Assembly (NCBI RefSeq): GCF_901827155.1
Contig: NZ_LR594659.1
Location: 4,792,501 to 4,856,500, forward strand
Direction: 5' to 3'
DNA: 64,000 bases
Source: Variovorax sp. PBL-H6
GTDB taxonomy: Bacteria > Pseudomonadota > Gammaproteobacteria > Burkholderiales > Burkholderiaceae_C
Part shown: piece after piece, positions 54,833-63,293 of the stretch
Layout: the number at the start of each line of letters is the position of its first letter
Position numbering within the stretch: position 1 is the stretch's first letter
The notes under the pieces: model-generated
Told to the model about the DNA's origin: nothing
The model's database searches: none
The model's input: the letters and a program-made list of their open reading frames with translations, nothing else
Made by a program: the position numbers and the translations under genes

Positions 54833-55261
54833 TCAGGGCTTCTTCGCAGCTTCGTTCTGGGCCGTGCCCGGAATCTTCTCGCCGATCTTGTCGCCCACCT
54901 GGCGCGTCTTGTCGGCGGCGGCTGTCGCGGTGTTGCTCACGGCCGTGCCGGCCTTGCCGGCGACGTTCTCTGTCGTATCCACCGCCTTCCTGGTGCCGCG
55001 CTTGGTGGCGTTCCAGGCCTTCTTGCTGGTCTTCTTGGTGCCGGTCCAGGTCTTCTTGGCGCCGCTCTCGGTCGCGTTCACGGCCTTCCTGGTGCCGCTC
55101 TTCGTGGCATCCCAGGCCTTCTCGCCGGTGTTCTCCGCCTTCTCGACCGTGCTCGGCTGTGCGCTTGGCGCGGGCTGCGTCTGTGCGGCGGCCGACAGGC
55201 CGAGGGTGGCCAAAGACAGCGCCAGCGCGACGGGCACCCAGCGAATCGATGATGTCTTCAT
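54833..55261 (-). CDS. secreted lysine/alanine/threonine-rich repeat protein
   Basis: A 142-residue precursor with a signal peptide (MKTSSIRWVPVALALSLATLGLSAAAQ). Residues 40-125 are low complexity and basic, with degenerate repeats: KAWDATKSGTRKAVNATESGAKK, then KKAWNATKRGTRKAVDTTENVAGKAG. The 11-residue-like spacing of A/K/T resembles group-3 LEA proteins and histone-like tails. So it could be a periplasmic stress-protective or DNA/polyanion-binding protein; neither is shown. AAAGGACC precedes the ATG. Monocistronic, with a terminator just after the stop. Confidence 0.8.
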   Translation of the reverse strand: MKTSSIRWVPVALALSLATLGLSAAAQTQPAPSAQPSTVEKAENTGEKAWDATKSGTRKAVNATESGAKKTWTGTKKTSKKAWNATKRGTRKAVDTTENVAGKAGTAVSNTATAAADKTRQVGDKIGEKIPGTAQNEAAKKP

Positions 55262-55381
55262 GGGAAAGGTCCTTTGGAGTTGGAGTGACGAACTTGCCAC
55301 CTCCTTGCAACGGCGACAGGCCGGCGAGGATGACATCAAAAGCGCACCCCGAGACCCGGTCGCGCAATTTGCGTCATCGGC

Positions 55382-56242
55382 CTACGTGCTTCCCCGGCGA
55401 TCTGCCGACACGCCCATCAGCGCCGACAGACGCGGCAGCGCGTCGACCGCGTTGTGGGTGGTGGCTGCGGCCAGTGCTTCGACCGTGATCCCGCGCAGCC
55501 CTGCCAGGACCTCGGCGATGCGGGGCAGTTCGCCGGGCTCGTTGCGGCCCTGCGGCTCGCCCGCGGCGCGCTGCGCTTGCGTGCGATAGAGCCACTGGGG
55601 CTGGATGTCGGGCGAGTCGGTCTCGAGCACGATCGCCTCCAGCGGCAGCTCGGTCGCGAGGCGGCGCAGCTGCAGCGCGCGCTCGAAGGTCAGGGCACCG
55701 CCAAAGCCCAGCTTCAACCCGAGCGCGAGACAGGCCTGCGCCTGCTGAATGCTGCCGTTGAAGGCGTGGGCGATACCGTGCCAATGCCCCTCGGGCGCCA
55801 CCTGGCGCAGATGCTTGAGCACCTGGTCCACCGAGCGACGCACATGAATGATCACCGGCAGCCCGTGCTTGCGGGCAAGCTGCAACTGTGTGTGAAAGAC
55901 GTGCGCCTGCCACGCCGGATCGAGCCCGGGGACGAAGAAGTCGAGCCCGATCTCGCCCACTGCGACGAGGCGCGGGTCCTCGCGGCGGCGCGCGAGCTCC
56001 GCATCGAGCTGCGCAAGATGCTCATCCTGCGCCTCGTTGGTACACAGCGGATGGATGCCGAGTGCGTAGGCGTCGTCCTGCGCATGCGCGAGCTCGCGCA
56101 CCCTTGCGAAATTCGCGACGGCCACCGCCGGAATCACGCAAAGCGCCACGTTGCGTTGGGCCGCGCGCGCGCGCACGGCGGGCATCTCGCCGCCGAACTC
56201 CGGGGCATCCAGGTGGCAATGGGTATCGACGAAGACAGCCAT
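55382..56242 (-). CDS. TatD-family metal-dependent hydrolase (DNase)
   Basis: A 286-residue TIM-barrel metal hydrolase. FVDTHCHLDAPEF carries the HxH metal site; VGEIGLDFF provides Glu, and VIIHVRRS the next His. TatD and its relatives are 3'-5' exonucleases or D-aminoacyl-tRNA deacylase-like enzymes. The Asp near the C-terminus (VLETDSPDIQPQW) is the last ligand. The ATG at MAVFVDT matches the family. It is divergent from the membrane-anchored protease, sharing 90 nt. Confidence 0.92.
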   Translation of the reverse strand: MAVFVDTHCHLDAPEFGGEMPAVRARAAQRNVALCVIPAVAVANFARVRELAHAQDDAYALGIHPLCTNEAQDEHLAQLDAELARRREDPRLVAVGEIGLDFFVPGLDPAWQAHVFHTQLQLARKHGLPVIIHVRRSVDQVLKHLRQVAPEGHWHGIAHAFNGSIQQAQACLALGLKLGFGGALTFERALQLRRLATELPLEAIVLETDSPDIQPQWLYRTQAQRAAGEPQGRNEPGELPRIAEVLAGLRGITVEALAAATTHNAVDALPRLSALMGVSADRRGST

Positions 56243-56332
56243 CTGCAGATGATGCCCGAAGGCATGCACAGGCGCGGAAAGCGTGCTACCGTGCCTGCTC
56301 ACGCGTGGACTTTTTTAGCCGGAGGTGTCCCG

Positions 56333-57331
56333 ATGCGCAGGCCAGCTTTCTACAGTCGCTCGCCCCGCACGCCGCTCGATGACGCGGCCGATGCCGGGAC
56401 GCCGCAGCAGCCCGACGGGTCCCCCGGCGACGCATCGGCTCCGGCCGCTGCACCTGCCGCCAAGCGTGGCTGGCAGCCCGGCCGCCGCAGCTTCGCGCTG
56501 CTGCTCGCGCTCAGCATCGGGTCGGCCGCCACCAGCGTCGCGTTGTGGCCGCGCCAGAACATCCGCCAGTACACGCAGAAGGACATCGACGCCGCCGTCC
56601 TGCGCACCCTGCACACCGCCACCCTGCCCTCGCCGGCCGCCAAGGCCGCAGAGATCATCCGTCCCTCGGTGGTGCGCGTGGTGGGCTACGGTCCCGAGAA
56701 GAAAACGCCCGAAGCCCAGACCCAGAAGCAGGGCCGCAACATGGCCAAGGGCAAGGCGCCGGAGGCGCAGCCGGACGAGCCGCCCGGCGAGGTCGAGCGT
56801 GGCGTCGGCACCGGCGTTGTGATCGTCGACAAGGGCATCATCCTCACCAACCTGCACGTGGTCGCGGGCGCCGAGAAGATCAAGGTCACCTTCGCCGACG
56901 GCCTCGAGGCACCCGCCGTCATCACCGGCGTGCAGCCCGAGAACGACCTGGCCGTGTTGCAGGCCCAGAAGCTGCCCGACGACCTGATCCCGGCCGTGAT
57001 GCGCTCGACCGCCGACCTGCAACCCGGCGACCAGGTGGCCGCCGTGGGCTTTCCCTTCGGCATCGGGCCGTCGGTTTCCGCAGGCGTCGTCTCGGGCCTC
57101 AAGCGCTCTTTCCGCTCGCCGGAAGGCAAGCAGGAGCTCGGGAACCTGATCCAGTTCGACGCCGCCGCCAACCCAGGCAACTCGGGCGGGCCGCTCGTCA
57201 ACATGAACGGCGAGGTGCTCGGCATCGTCACCGCCATCCTCAACCCCACGCAGCAGCGCACCTTCATTGGCATCGGATTTGCAGTACCGATCGAGAACGC
57301 CGCCTCGGCCGCCGGTTCGCCGCCCTTCTGA
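56333..57331 (+). CDS. membrane-anchored S1C trypsin-like protease without PDZ domain
   Basis: A 332-residue protein. A 50-residue Pro/Ala-rich cytoplasmic stretch is followed by one transmembrane segment (about 52-72), then a periplasmic trypsin-like domain with an intact triad: His175 in TNLHVV, Asp205 in ENDLAVL and Ser284 in GNSGGP. No PDZ domain follows; the protein ends soon after GIGFAVPIEN. GGAGG precedes the ATG. It is 32 nt upstream of moxR and probably in the same operon, so it may work with the MoxR/VWA system as an envelope protease. Confidence 0.9.
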   Translation: MRRPAFYSRSPRTPLDDAADAGTPQQPDGSPGDASAPAAAPAAKRGWQPGRRSFALLLALSIGSAATSVALWPRQNIRQYTQKDIDAAVLRTLHTATLPSPAAKAAEIIRPSVVRVVGYGPEKKTPEAQTQKQGRNMAKGKAPEAQPDEPPGEVERGVGTGVVIVDKGIILTNLHVVAGAEKIKVTFADGLEAPAVITGVQPENDLAVLQAQKLPDDLIPAVMRSTADLQPGDQVAAVGFPFGIGPSVSAGVVSGLKRSFRSPEGKQELGNLIQFDAAANPGNSGGPLVNMNGEVLGIVTAILNPTQQRTFIGIGFAVPIENAASAAGSPPF

Positions 57332-57363
57332 CCCTCCTGGCCCAGCCCTCTAGAAAGCACCGC

Positions 57364-58383
57364 ATGAGCACAGAGACCGAATCGACTTTCGCGCCTTCCG
57401 CCACCACCGCCGAGCTGATGGAGCAGATCCTCTACGAGGTCAAGCGTGTCGTCGTCGGGCAGGACCGCTTCCTGGAACGCGTGATGGTGGCCGTGCTGGC
57501 GGGCGGCCATCTGCTGGTCGAAGGCGTGCCGGGCCTGGCCAAGACCCTCACGGTCAAGACGCTGGCCGAAGCAGTGCGCGGACGCTTCAAGCGCATCCAG
57601 TTCACGCCCGACCTGGTGCCCGCCGACCTGGTGGGCACCCGCATCTACAACCAGAAGACCGGCGAATTCAGCACCTCGCTCGGTCCCGTGTTCGCCAACC
57701 TGCTGCTGGCCGACGAAATCAACCGTGCGCCAGCCAAGGTACAGAGTGCGCTGCTCGAGGTGATGCAGGAGCGCCAGGTCACGATCGCCGGCGAGACCCA
57801 CCGCGTGCCGCGCCCCTTCCTGGTGATGGCGACGCAGAACCCGATCGAAACCGAGGGCACCTACCCGCTGCCCGAGGCGCAGGTCGACCGCTTCATGATG
57901 AAGGTGCTGGTCGACTATCCGACGGACGAGGAAGAGTTCGTGATCGTCGAGCGCGTGATCGGCCCCGCGGTCGAGGCCAGCCCGGTCGCGACCACCGACC
58001 AGCTTGCGGCACTGCAGGCGGAAGCGCGGCAGGTGTACGTCGATCCGTCGCTCATCCAATACGCGGTGCGCTTGGTGTCGGCCACGCGCACGCCCGAGCG
58101 GCACGGGCTGAAGGACATGCGCCGCTTCATCACCTACGGTGCCAGCCCGCGCGCCACCATCAACCTGACCGAGGGCGCGCGCGCGTTGGCGCTCCTGCGT
58201 GGCCGTAGCTATGCGCTGCCCGAGGACATGACGGCCCTGGTCCCCGACGTGCTGCGGCACCGCGTGACGCTCTCCTACGAGGGCCTGTCCGAAGGCCTCA
58301 CCCCCGACGGCGTGGTCGAACGCATCATGCGGGCCGTGCCGCCGCCGGCCAAGCCGCTCGAACATGAAAAACTGGTGGCCTAG
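57364..58383 (+). CDS. MoxR-family AAA+ ATPase
   Basis: A 339-residue AAA+ ATPase. Walker A GVPGLAKT lies at residues 54-61, Walker B LLLADEIN ends at 120, and sensor 1 is MATQNPIETEGTYPL. MoxR ATPases are thought to remodel or activate partners that carry von Willebrand factor A domains. The MRP subgroup fits (VGQDRFLERVMVAVLAGGHLLVEGVPG). It overlaps the DUF58 gene by 20 nt and shares an operon with a DUF58 protein and a VWA protein. Target complex unknown. Confidence 0.95.
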   Translation: MSTETESTFAPSATTAELMEQILYEVKRVVVGQDRFLERVMVAVLAGGHLLVEGVPGLAKTLTVKTLAEAVRGRFKRIQFTPDLVPADLVGTRIYNQKTGEFSTSLGPVFANLLLADEINRAPAKVQSALLEVMQERQVTIAGETHRVPRPFLVMATQNPIETEGTYPLPEAQVDRFMMKVLVDYPTDEEEFVIVERVIGPAVEASPVATTDQLAALQAEARQVYVDPSLIQYAVRLVSATRTPERHGLKDMRRFITYGASPRATINLTEGARALALLRGRSYALPEDMTALVPDVLRHRVTLSYEGLSEGLTPDGVVERIMRAVPPPAKPLEHEKLVA

Positions 58384-59359
58384 CCGCCGCCCAGCGGCCA
58401 ACGACGAACAGCTCGCGGCCGCCGAGGCCGCGGCCGGCGGCGCCGAGCGCGCGCTGCGCCGGCTCGAGTGGACAGTGGTGCGCCGGCTCGACGGCCTGCT
58501 GCAGGGCGACTACCGCACGCTGATGCGCGGCACCGGCCTGGACCTGGCCGACCTGCGCGAGTACCAGCACCACGACGACGTGCGCCACATCGACTGGAAC
58601 GTCACGGCCCGCCTGCAGACGCCGCATGTGCGCGTGTTCACCGAAGACCGCGAGATGGCGGCCTGGTTCATCCTCGACCTGAGCCGGTCGGTGGACTTCG
58701 GCTCCGGGCGCAAGGCCAAGCGCGAGATCTCGGCCGGCTTCGTCGGCGTGATCGCGCGCCTGCTCACGCGGCACGGAAACCGGGTCGGCGCGCTGGTCTA
58801 CGGCAACGACGTCGAGGCGGTGATTCCGCCGCGCACCGGCCGGCGCCACGTGCTTCACTTGCTGCACGCGATGGAGCGCCGCGCCGCCCAGAAAGACCAG
58901 CCCAGGCAAAAGGGGATGACCCGCCTGGCCGAGCTGCTCAAGTCCGCGGCCGTGCTCATGCCGCGCCGCTCGACCGTGTTCGTGGTGTCCGACTTCCTCA
59001 GCGAGCCGGGCTGGGACCGTGCACTGGCGCAGCTGGTGCGGCGCCACGAGGTGGTGGCGGTGCGCCTGTTCGATCCGCTCGAGCTCGAGCTGCCCGATCT
59101 TGGCCTGGTGCCGCTCACCGACGCAGAGACCGGCGAGCAACTCTGGGTGGACACCCACGACGCCGCCTTCCGCAAGCGCTTCGCCCACCTCGCTGCCGAA
59201 CGCGAAAACACCTTGCGCGAGACGCTGGCCAAGGTCGGCGTCGACACGCTCGAACTCTCGACCAACGACGACCTGGTGGAAGCGATCGTGCGCTTTGCCG
59301 ACATGCGCAAGCGCCGCGTGCGCGCCGGTTCGTCCCAGCCCAAGGCGGTGGCCGCATGA
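58364..59359 (+). CDS. DUF58 domain-containing protein
   Basis: A 331-residue protein of the DUF58 family, which accompanies MoxR and VWA proteins. The diagnostic RGTGLDLADLREYQHHDDVRHIDWNVTAR lies near residues 54-82, followed by a degenerate VWA-like domain with ILDLSRSVDFGS (DxSxS-type site). No transmembrane segment, unlike many DUF58 proteins. It overlaps moxR by 20 nt and the VWA gene by 4 nt (ATGA), consistent with stoichiometric, coupled synthesis. Confidence 0.92.
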   Translation: MKNWWPSRRPAANDEQLAAAEAAAGGAERALRRLEWTVVRRLDGLLQGDYRTLMRGTGLDLADLREYQHHDDVRHIDWNVTARLQTPHVRVFTEDREMAAWFILDLSRSVDFGSGRKAKREISAGFVGVIARLLTRHGNRVGALVYGNDVEAVIPPRTGRRHVLHLLHAMERRAAQKDQPRQKGMTRLAELLKSAAVLMPRRSTVFVVSDFLSEPGWDRALAQLVRRHEVVAVRLFDPLELELPDLGLVPLTDAETGEQLWVDTHDAAFRKRFAHLAAERENTLRETLAKVGVDTLELSTNDDLVEAIVRFADMRKRRVRAGSSQPKAVAA

Positions 59360-60432
59360 ACTTCCTCTGGCCTCAATTCCTCTGGCTCCTGGCTGCCGTG
59401 CCGCTGCTGGTGCTGCTTTATGTCTGGCTGTTGCGGCGCAAGAAGAAGCTGGCGCTGCGCTATGCCAGCCTGTCGATCGTGCGCGAGGCGATGGGCGTGC
59501 GCCAGAGTGTGCGGCGCCATATCCCGCCCTTCCTGTTCCTGCTCGCGATGGTCGCGATGCTGATCGCCGCGGCGCGGCCCATGGCGGTGGTGGTGCTGCC
59601 TTCCAACCAGCAGACCATCATCCTGGCGATGGACGTTTCGGGCAGCATGCGCGCGGCTGACGTCCAGCCCAACCGGCTGGTGGCAGCGCAGGAAGCGGCC
59701 AAGGCCTTCCTGAAGGACCTGCCGCGCCACGTGAAGGTCGGCATCGTCGCCTTCGCGGGCAGCGCCAACGTCGCGCAGCTGCCCACCACCAACCGCGAGG
59801 ACCTGGTCCAGGCGATCGATTCCTTCCAGCTGCAGCGCGCCACCGCCACCGGCAACGCCATCGTCGTCTCGCTGGCCACCTTGTTCCCGGACGCCGGCAT
59901 CGACATCGCGAACTTCGGCCCGAACGGCATCAACAGCAGCAACGGCAACAGCAACAGCAGCAACCGCACGCGCGGCGTTCCTCTCGACCAGGCCGGCAAG
60001 CCGCCGCCCAAGGAATTCACGCCCGTGGCACCGGGTTCCTACACCTCGGCAGCGATCATCATGCTGACCGACGGCCAGCGCACCACCGGCGTCGATCCGC
60101 TCGACGCGGCCAAGGTCGCGGCCGAGCGCGGCGTGCGTGTCTACACGGTGGGCATCGGCACGGTGGACGGCGAGACCATCGGCTTCGAAGGCTGGTCGAT
60201 GCGCGTGCGCCTCGACGAGGAGACGCTCAAGGCCATCGCCAACAAGACGCAGGCCGAGTACTACTACGCGGGCACCGCGGCCGACCTCACCAAGGTCTAC
60301 AACACGCTGAGCTCGCGGCTCACGGTCGAGAAGAAGGAAACCGAGATCTCGGCCCTGTTCGCGCTCGGCGCCGCGGTGCTGGCGCTGCTGTCGGCCGGAC
60401 TCTCGCTGCTCTGGTTCAACCGCATCCTGTGA
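59356..60432 (+). CDS. VWA domain-containing membrane protein (BatA-like)
   Basis: A 358-residue protein: one or two hydrophobic segments at the N-terminus (FLWPQFLWLLAAVPLLVLLYVWLL, then FLFLLAMVAMLIAA), a von Willebrand factor A domain with MIDAS DVSGS at 93-97 and a later TDGQ, and a C-terminal hydrophobic segment. The architecture is that of BatA. An Asn/Ser-rich insert (NSSNGNSNSSNRTRG, about residues 195-215) sits in the domain, probably a surface loop. BatB, BatD and BatE genes are not next to it. The last 4 nt of DUF58 overlap its ATG. Confidence 0.93.
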   Translation: MNFLWPQFLWLLAAVPLLVLLYVWLLRRKKKLALRYASLSIVREAMGVRQSVRRHIPPFLFLLAMVAMLIAAARPMAVVVLPSNQQTIILAMDVSGSMRAADVQPNRLVAAQEAAKAFLKDLPRHVKVGIVAFAGSANVAQLPTTNREDLVQAIDSFQLQRATATGNAIVVSLATLFPDAGIDIANFGPNGINSSNGNSNSSNRTRGVPLDQAGKPPPKEFTPVAPGSYTSAAIIMLTDGQRTTGVDPLDAAKVAAERGVRVYTVGIGTVDGETIGFEGWSMRVRLDEETLKAIANKTQAEYYYAGTAADLTKVYNTLSSRLTVEKKETEISALFALGAAVLALLSAGLSLLWFNRIL

Positions 60433-60473
60433 GGAGTGCGGCGCGTAGGCCGAAACCGGGCGACACTCGCCGC

Positions 60474-61232
60474 ATGTTCAATCTCGAAGACAAGACGGCC
60501 CTCGTCACCGGCGGCAATGGCGGCATCGGCCTGGGCATGGCGCGAGGCTTGGCGCAGGCGGGCGCCCGCGTCGTGATCGCGGCGCGCAATTCGGAAAAAT
60601 CGACCGCCGCGGTCGAGGCCCTGCGCGCGCTGGGCAGCGACAGCTTCGCGCTGGCGGCCGACGTGAGCGACGAGGCCTCGGTGCAGCGCCTCGTCGACGA
60701 GGCGGCCGAGCGCTGCGGCCGGCTCGACATCCTGGTCAACAACGCCGGCACCACCGTGCGCAAGCCGGTGGACCAGCTCGCGCTGTCAGAGTGGCACCAG
60801 GTGATGGACACCAACCTCACCAGCGCCTTCCTGTGCTGCCGCGCGGCCTACCCGCATCTCAGGAAGGCCGGCGGCGGCAAGATCATCAACATCGGCTCGA
60901 TGATGTCGATCTTCGGCGCCCCCTATGCGCCGGCCTATGGCGCGAGCAAGGGCGGGATCGTGCAGCTGACGCGCGCCATGGCGGCCTCCTGGGCGCCCGA
61001 CAACATCCAGGTCAACGCCGTGCTGCCGGGCTGGATCCGCACCGAGCTGACCGACGGCGCGCGCGTCCAGGTGCAGGGCCTGGAGGATCGCGTGAACACG
61101 CGCACGCCCGCCGGACGCTGGGGCAGGCCGGAGGATCTGGCGGGCATCGCGGTCTTCCTGGCGAGCCCCGCCTCCGACTTCGTCACAGGCACGGCGATTC
61201 CCGTCGACGGCGGCTATTCGATCGCGGCCTGA
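60474..61232 (+). CDS. short-chain dehydrogenase/reductase (SDR)
   Basis: A 252-residue classical SDR. Cofactor motif ALVTGGNGGIGLGMARGL lies near residues 9-26, NNAGT follows, and the catalytic Ser (IGSMMS) and YGASKGG are intact. VDGGYSIAA is the usual C-terminus. It is close to glucose-1-dehydrogenase-like and 3-oxoacyl-ACP reductase-like enzymes, so the substrate is not predicted. It starts 41 nt after the VWA gene on the same strand and may be cotranscribed, though without functional connection. It converges with the LysR gene. Confidence 0.92.
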   Translation: MFNLEDKTALVTGGNGGIGLGMARGLAQAGARVVIAARNSEKSTAAVEALRALGSDSFALAADVSDEASVQRLVDEAAERCGRLDILVNNAGTTVRKPVDQLALSEWHQVMDTNLTSAFLCCRAAYPHLRKAGGGKIINIGSMMSIFGAPYAPAYGASKGGIVQLTRAMAASWAPDNIQVNAVLPGWIRTELTDGARVQVQGLEDRVNTRTPAGRWGRPEDLAGIAVFLASPASDFVTGTAIPVDGGYSIAA

Positions 61233-61277
61233 CGCGGTGACTGCGGCGGCATCGCCGTCGTGGGGCCGTGTCGGGAC

Positions 61278-62195
61278 TCAGCGCTGGATTCGCGGCGACG
61301 CGGGCGTCTTGAGCGCCTCGTCCCACACACGGTCGAACACGTCGCAGAAGGCCTCTTGCACCACCGACATCGGCCGGTAACGGTTGCGGATGATGCGGAC
61401 CTCCAGCCGTTCGCTGCTCTTGAAGGGCCGCACCGCGAGCCCGGTGAATGACTGGCCCGCCACGGCCGCGCGATCGATGACGGCGATGCCGGCACCGGCC
61501 TGGGCAAACCAGCAGGCAGTGGTGGCGGAGCGCACCTCGATGTCCAGGCGCAGATCCGCAGCGGCCTTGCCGTAGGCGCGGTGCAGGCTCTGGCCGTACG
61601 GCGTGCTGGCGGGCGAGGTGATCACGCGCTGGCCGCGCAGGTCGGAAGGCGTGACCAGGGCCTTCGCTGCAAGCGGATGGTCCTCGCGCATCACGCAGGC
61701 CAGGCCACAGGCGTAGCTCTTGACGGTCACCAGATTGGGATGCTCGTTGGGCAGGAGGCCGATCGCAAGATCGGCGGAATGATCGAGCAGCGCATCGACC
61801 ATGATGGGCGACACCAGGATCTCGATGCGGCTCTTGAGCAGCGGAAAGCGCTCGTAGAGCAGGGCCACCGCGCGCGGCGCAAGGTGCGAGGCCAGGCTGG
61901 CAGAGACGGCCAGGCGCAGCGTGCCGGTCTCGGGCCGGGCCAGTGTTCGCGAGACGTCGCGAACGCGCTCGACGCCGCGCCAGAGGTTCTCGATCTCGGC
62001 GTGAAGCTGCTGCGCCTCGGGCGTGGGCACGAGGCGGCCCTTGACGCGCTCGAACAGGGTCAACCCGCTCTGTCGCGCCGCATGGGCGAGCAGCTTGCTC
62101 ACCGCCGGCTGCGAGACGTGCAGCAGCTCGGCCGCCCCGGCCACGCTGCCGGTGAGCATGACGGCGCGGAAGACTTCCATGTGACGCAGGTTCAT
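61278..62195 (-). CDS. LysR-family transcriptional regulator
   Basis: A 305-residue LysR regulator. The winged helix (LRHMEVFRAVMLTGSVAGAAELLHVSQPAVSKLLAH) is typical; the effector domain begins near residue 90 (GTLRLAVSASLASHLAPRAV) and has AGAGIAVIDRAAV. It is divergent from the third Bug gene, which it most likely regulates in response to the transported or metabolised solute. A perfect TAACC/GGTTA repeat overlaps its start codon and could be the autoregulatory site. A TTG two codons upstream is possible as start. Confidence 0.93.
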   Translation of the reverse strand: MNLRHMEVFRAVMLTGSVAGAAELLHVSQPAVSKLLAHAARQSGLTLFERVKGRLVPTPEAQQLHAEIENLWRGVERVRDVSRTLARPETGTLRLAVSASLASHLAPRAVALLYERFPLLKSRIEILVSPIMVDALLDHSADLAIGLLPNEHPNLVTVKSYACGLACVMREDHPLAAKALVTPSDLRGQRVITSPASTPYGQSLHRAYGKAAADLRLDIEVRSATTACWFAQAGAGIAVIDRAAVAGQSFTGLAVRPFKSSERLEVRIIRNRYRPMSVVQEAFCDVFDRVWDEALKTPASPRIQR

Positions 62196-62207
62196 AACCA
62201 AAGGTTA
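62195..62207. promoter_or_regulatory. TAACC-N3-GGTTA inverted repeat at the LysR start
   Basis: A perfect 5-bp arm inverted repeat overlapping the LysR start codon, in the LysR-Bug gap. It does not follow the T-N11-A spacing exactly, so assignment as the LysR site is tentative. Confidence 0.35.
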
Positions 62208-62304
62208 AGGCATGGCCATGTCTTTTCATTTGCCCGCGGGCGGTGCGCGCCGAACAATGGGTCTGACTCCCCCGGCGGGGAGAGAAAAAAGATGGAGACA
62301 AGCC

Positions 62305-63285
62305 ATGACGAAGACGAACATCGGCCCTGCGCGCCGCCGCCTGCTGCAGGCCGCGGCCCTGATGGCCCTGGCCCCCTCGCTGCGCGCAGAAGGGTTCCCG
62401 AGCAAGCCCGTGCGCATCTACCTGCCCCAGCCCCCCGGCGGCGCGGCCGATCGGCTCGCGCGCGTGCTCGGCGAGCGGCTGGAAGCGCGCTGGAAGCAGT
62501 CGGTCATCATCGAGAACAAGCCGGGCGGCGGCGTGGTCATCGGCACGCTGGCGACCGCACGCGCAGCGCCCGACGGCCACACGATGGGCCTGCTCGGCAG
62601 CTCGCTCAGCATCAATGCCGTGCAGCGCAAGGACCTGCCCTACGACAGCGTGAAAGACCTGCAGCCGATCGCCCGCGTCGGCTACTACACGGTGGCGCTG
62701 GTCGCGGCGGCCGACTTCCCGGCCAACGACATCCGCGAGCTGATCGCGCTGGCGAAGAAGCAGCCCGGAAGGCTTTCGTTCGGTTCCAACGGCATCGGCA
62801 CTTCCGCGCAGCTCGCCGGCGAGATGCTCAACCACATGGCCGGCATCCAGCTGCAACACGTGCCCTACAACGGCGCGGCCAAGATGTACACCGAGATCGT
62901 GGGCCGGCAGATCCCGATGGGCTTCTCGGTCGCGAGCTCGGCGGAGACCTTCGTCAAGGGCGGCCAGCTCAAGGTGCTCGGCGTGACCAGCACGAAGCGC
63001 AGCCCGCTCTACCCCGACTGGCCGGCAATCGCCGAGACGCTGCCGGGCTACGAGGCCGTCAACTGGGCCGGCTTCGCGGCGCCGGCCGGCGTGCCGCGCG
63101 AGATCGCGCAGCGCCTCGCCGACGACATTGCCGCGGTGCTCGCGATGCCCGACGTCGCCAAGTCCATGGCCGAGATGGGCGTGGAGGTCTCGCCGCAGGG
63201 GCCGGACGAATTCAAGGCCTTCATCCAGAGCGAGATCCGGCGCTTCGCCGAAGTCACCAGGCCGCTCGGCGCACCCACCAACTGA
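62305..63285 (+). CDS. Bug/TctC-family periplasmic solute-binding protein
   Basis: A 326-residue Bug protein with a signal peptide (RRRLLQAAALMALAPSLRAE, Tat-like with RRR). Landmarks: VRIYLPQPPGGAADRLARV, VIIENKPGGGVVIGT, FGSNGIGTSAQLAGEML and VPYNGAAK. GGAGACAAGCC precedes the ATG; a longer frame upstream lacks a ribosome-binding site. It is followed at 8 nt by an FAD oxidoreductase and preceded by a divergent LysR gene, suggesting a small catabolic unit for an unidentified carboxylate. No tctAB is present in the window on this side. Confidence 0.92.
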   Translation: MTKTNIGPARRRLLQAAALMALAPSLRAEGFPSKPVRIYLPQPPGGAADRLARVLGERLEARWKQSVIIENKPGGGVVIGTLATARAAPDGHTMGLLGSSLSINAVQRKDLPYDSVKDLQPIARVGYYTVALVAAADFPANDIRELIALAKKQPGRLSFGSNGIGTSAQLAGEMLNHMAGIQLQHVPYNGAAKMYTEIVGRQIPMGFSVASSAETFVKGGQLKVLGVTSTKRSPLYPDWPAIAETLPGYEAVNWAGFAAPAGVPREIAQRLADDIAAVLAMPDVAKSMAEMGVEVSPQGPDEFKAFIQSEIRRFAEVTRPLGAPTN

Positions 63286-63293
63286 CATCACCC

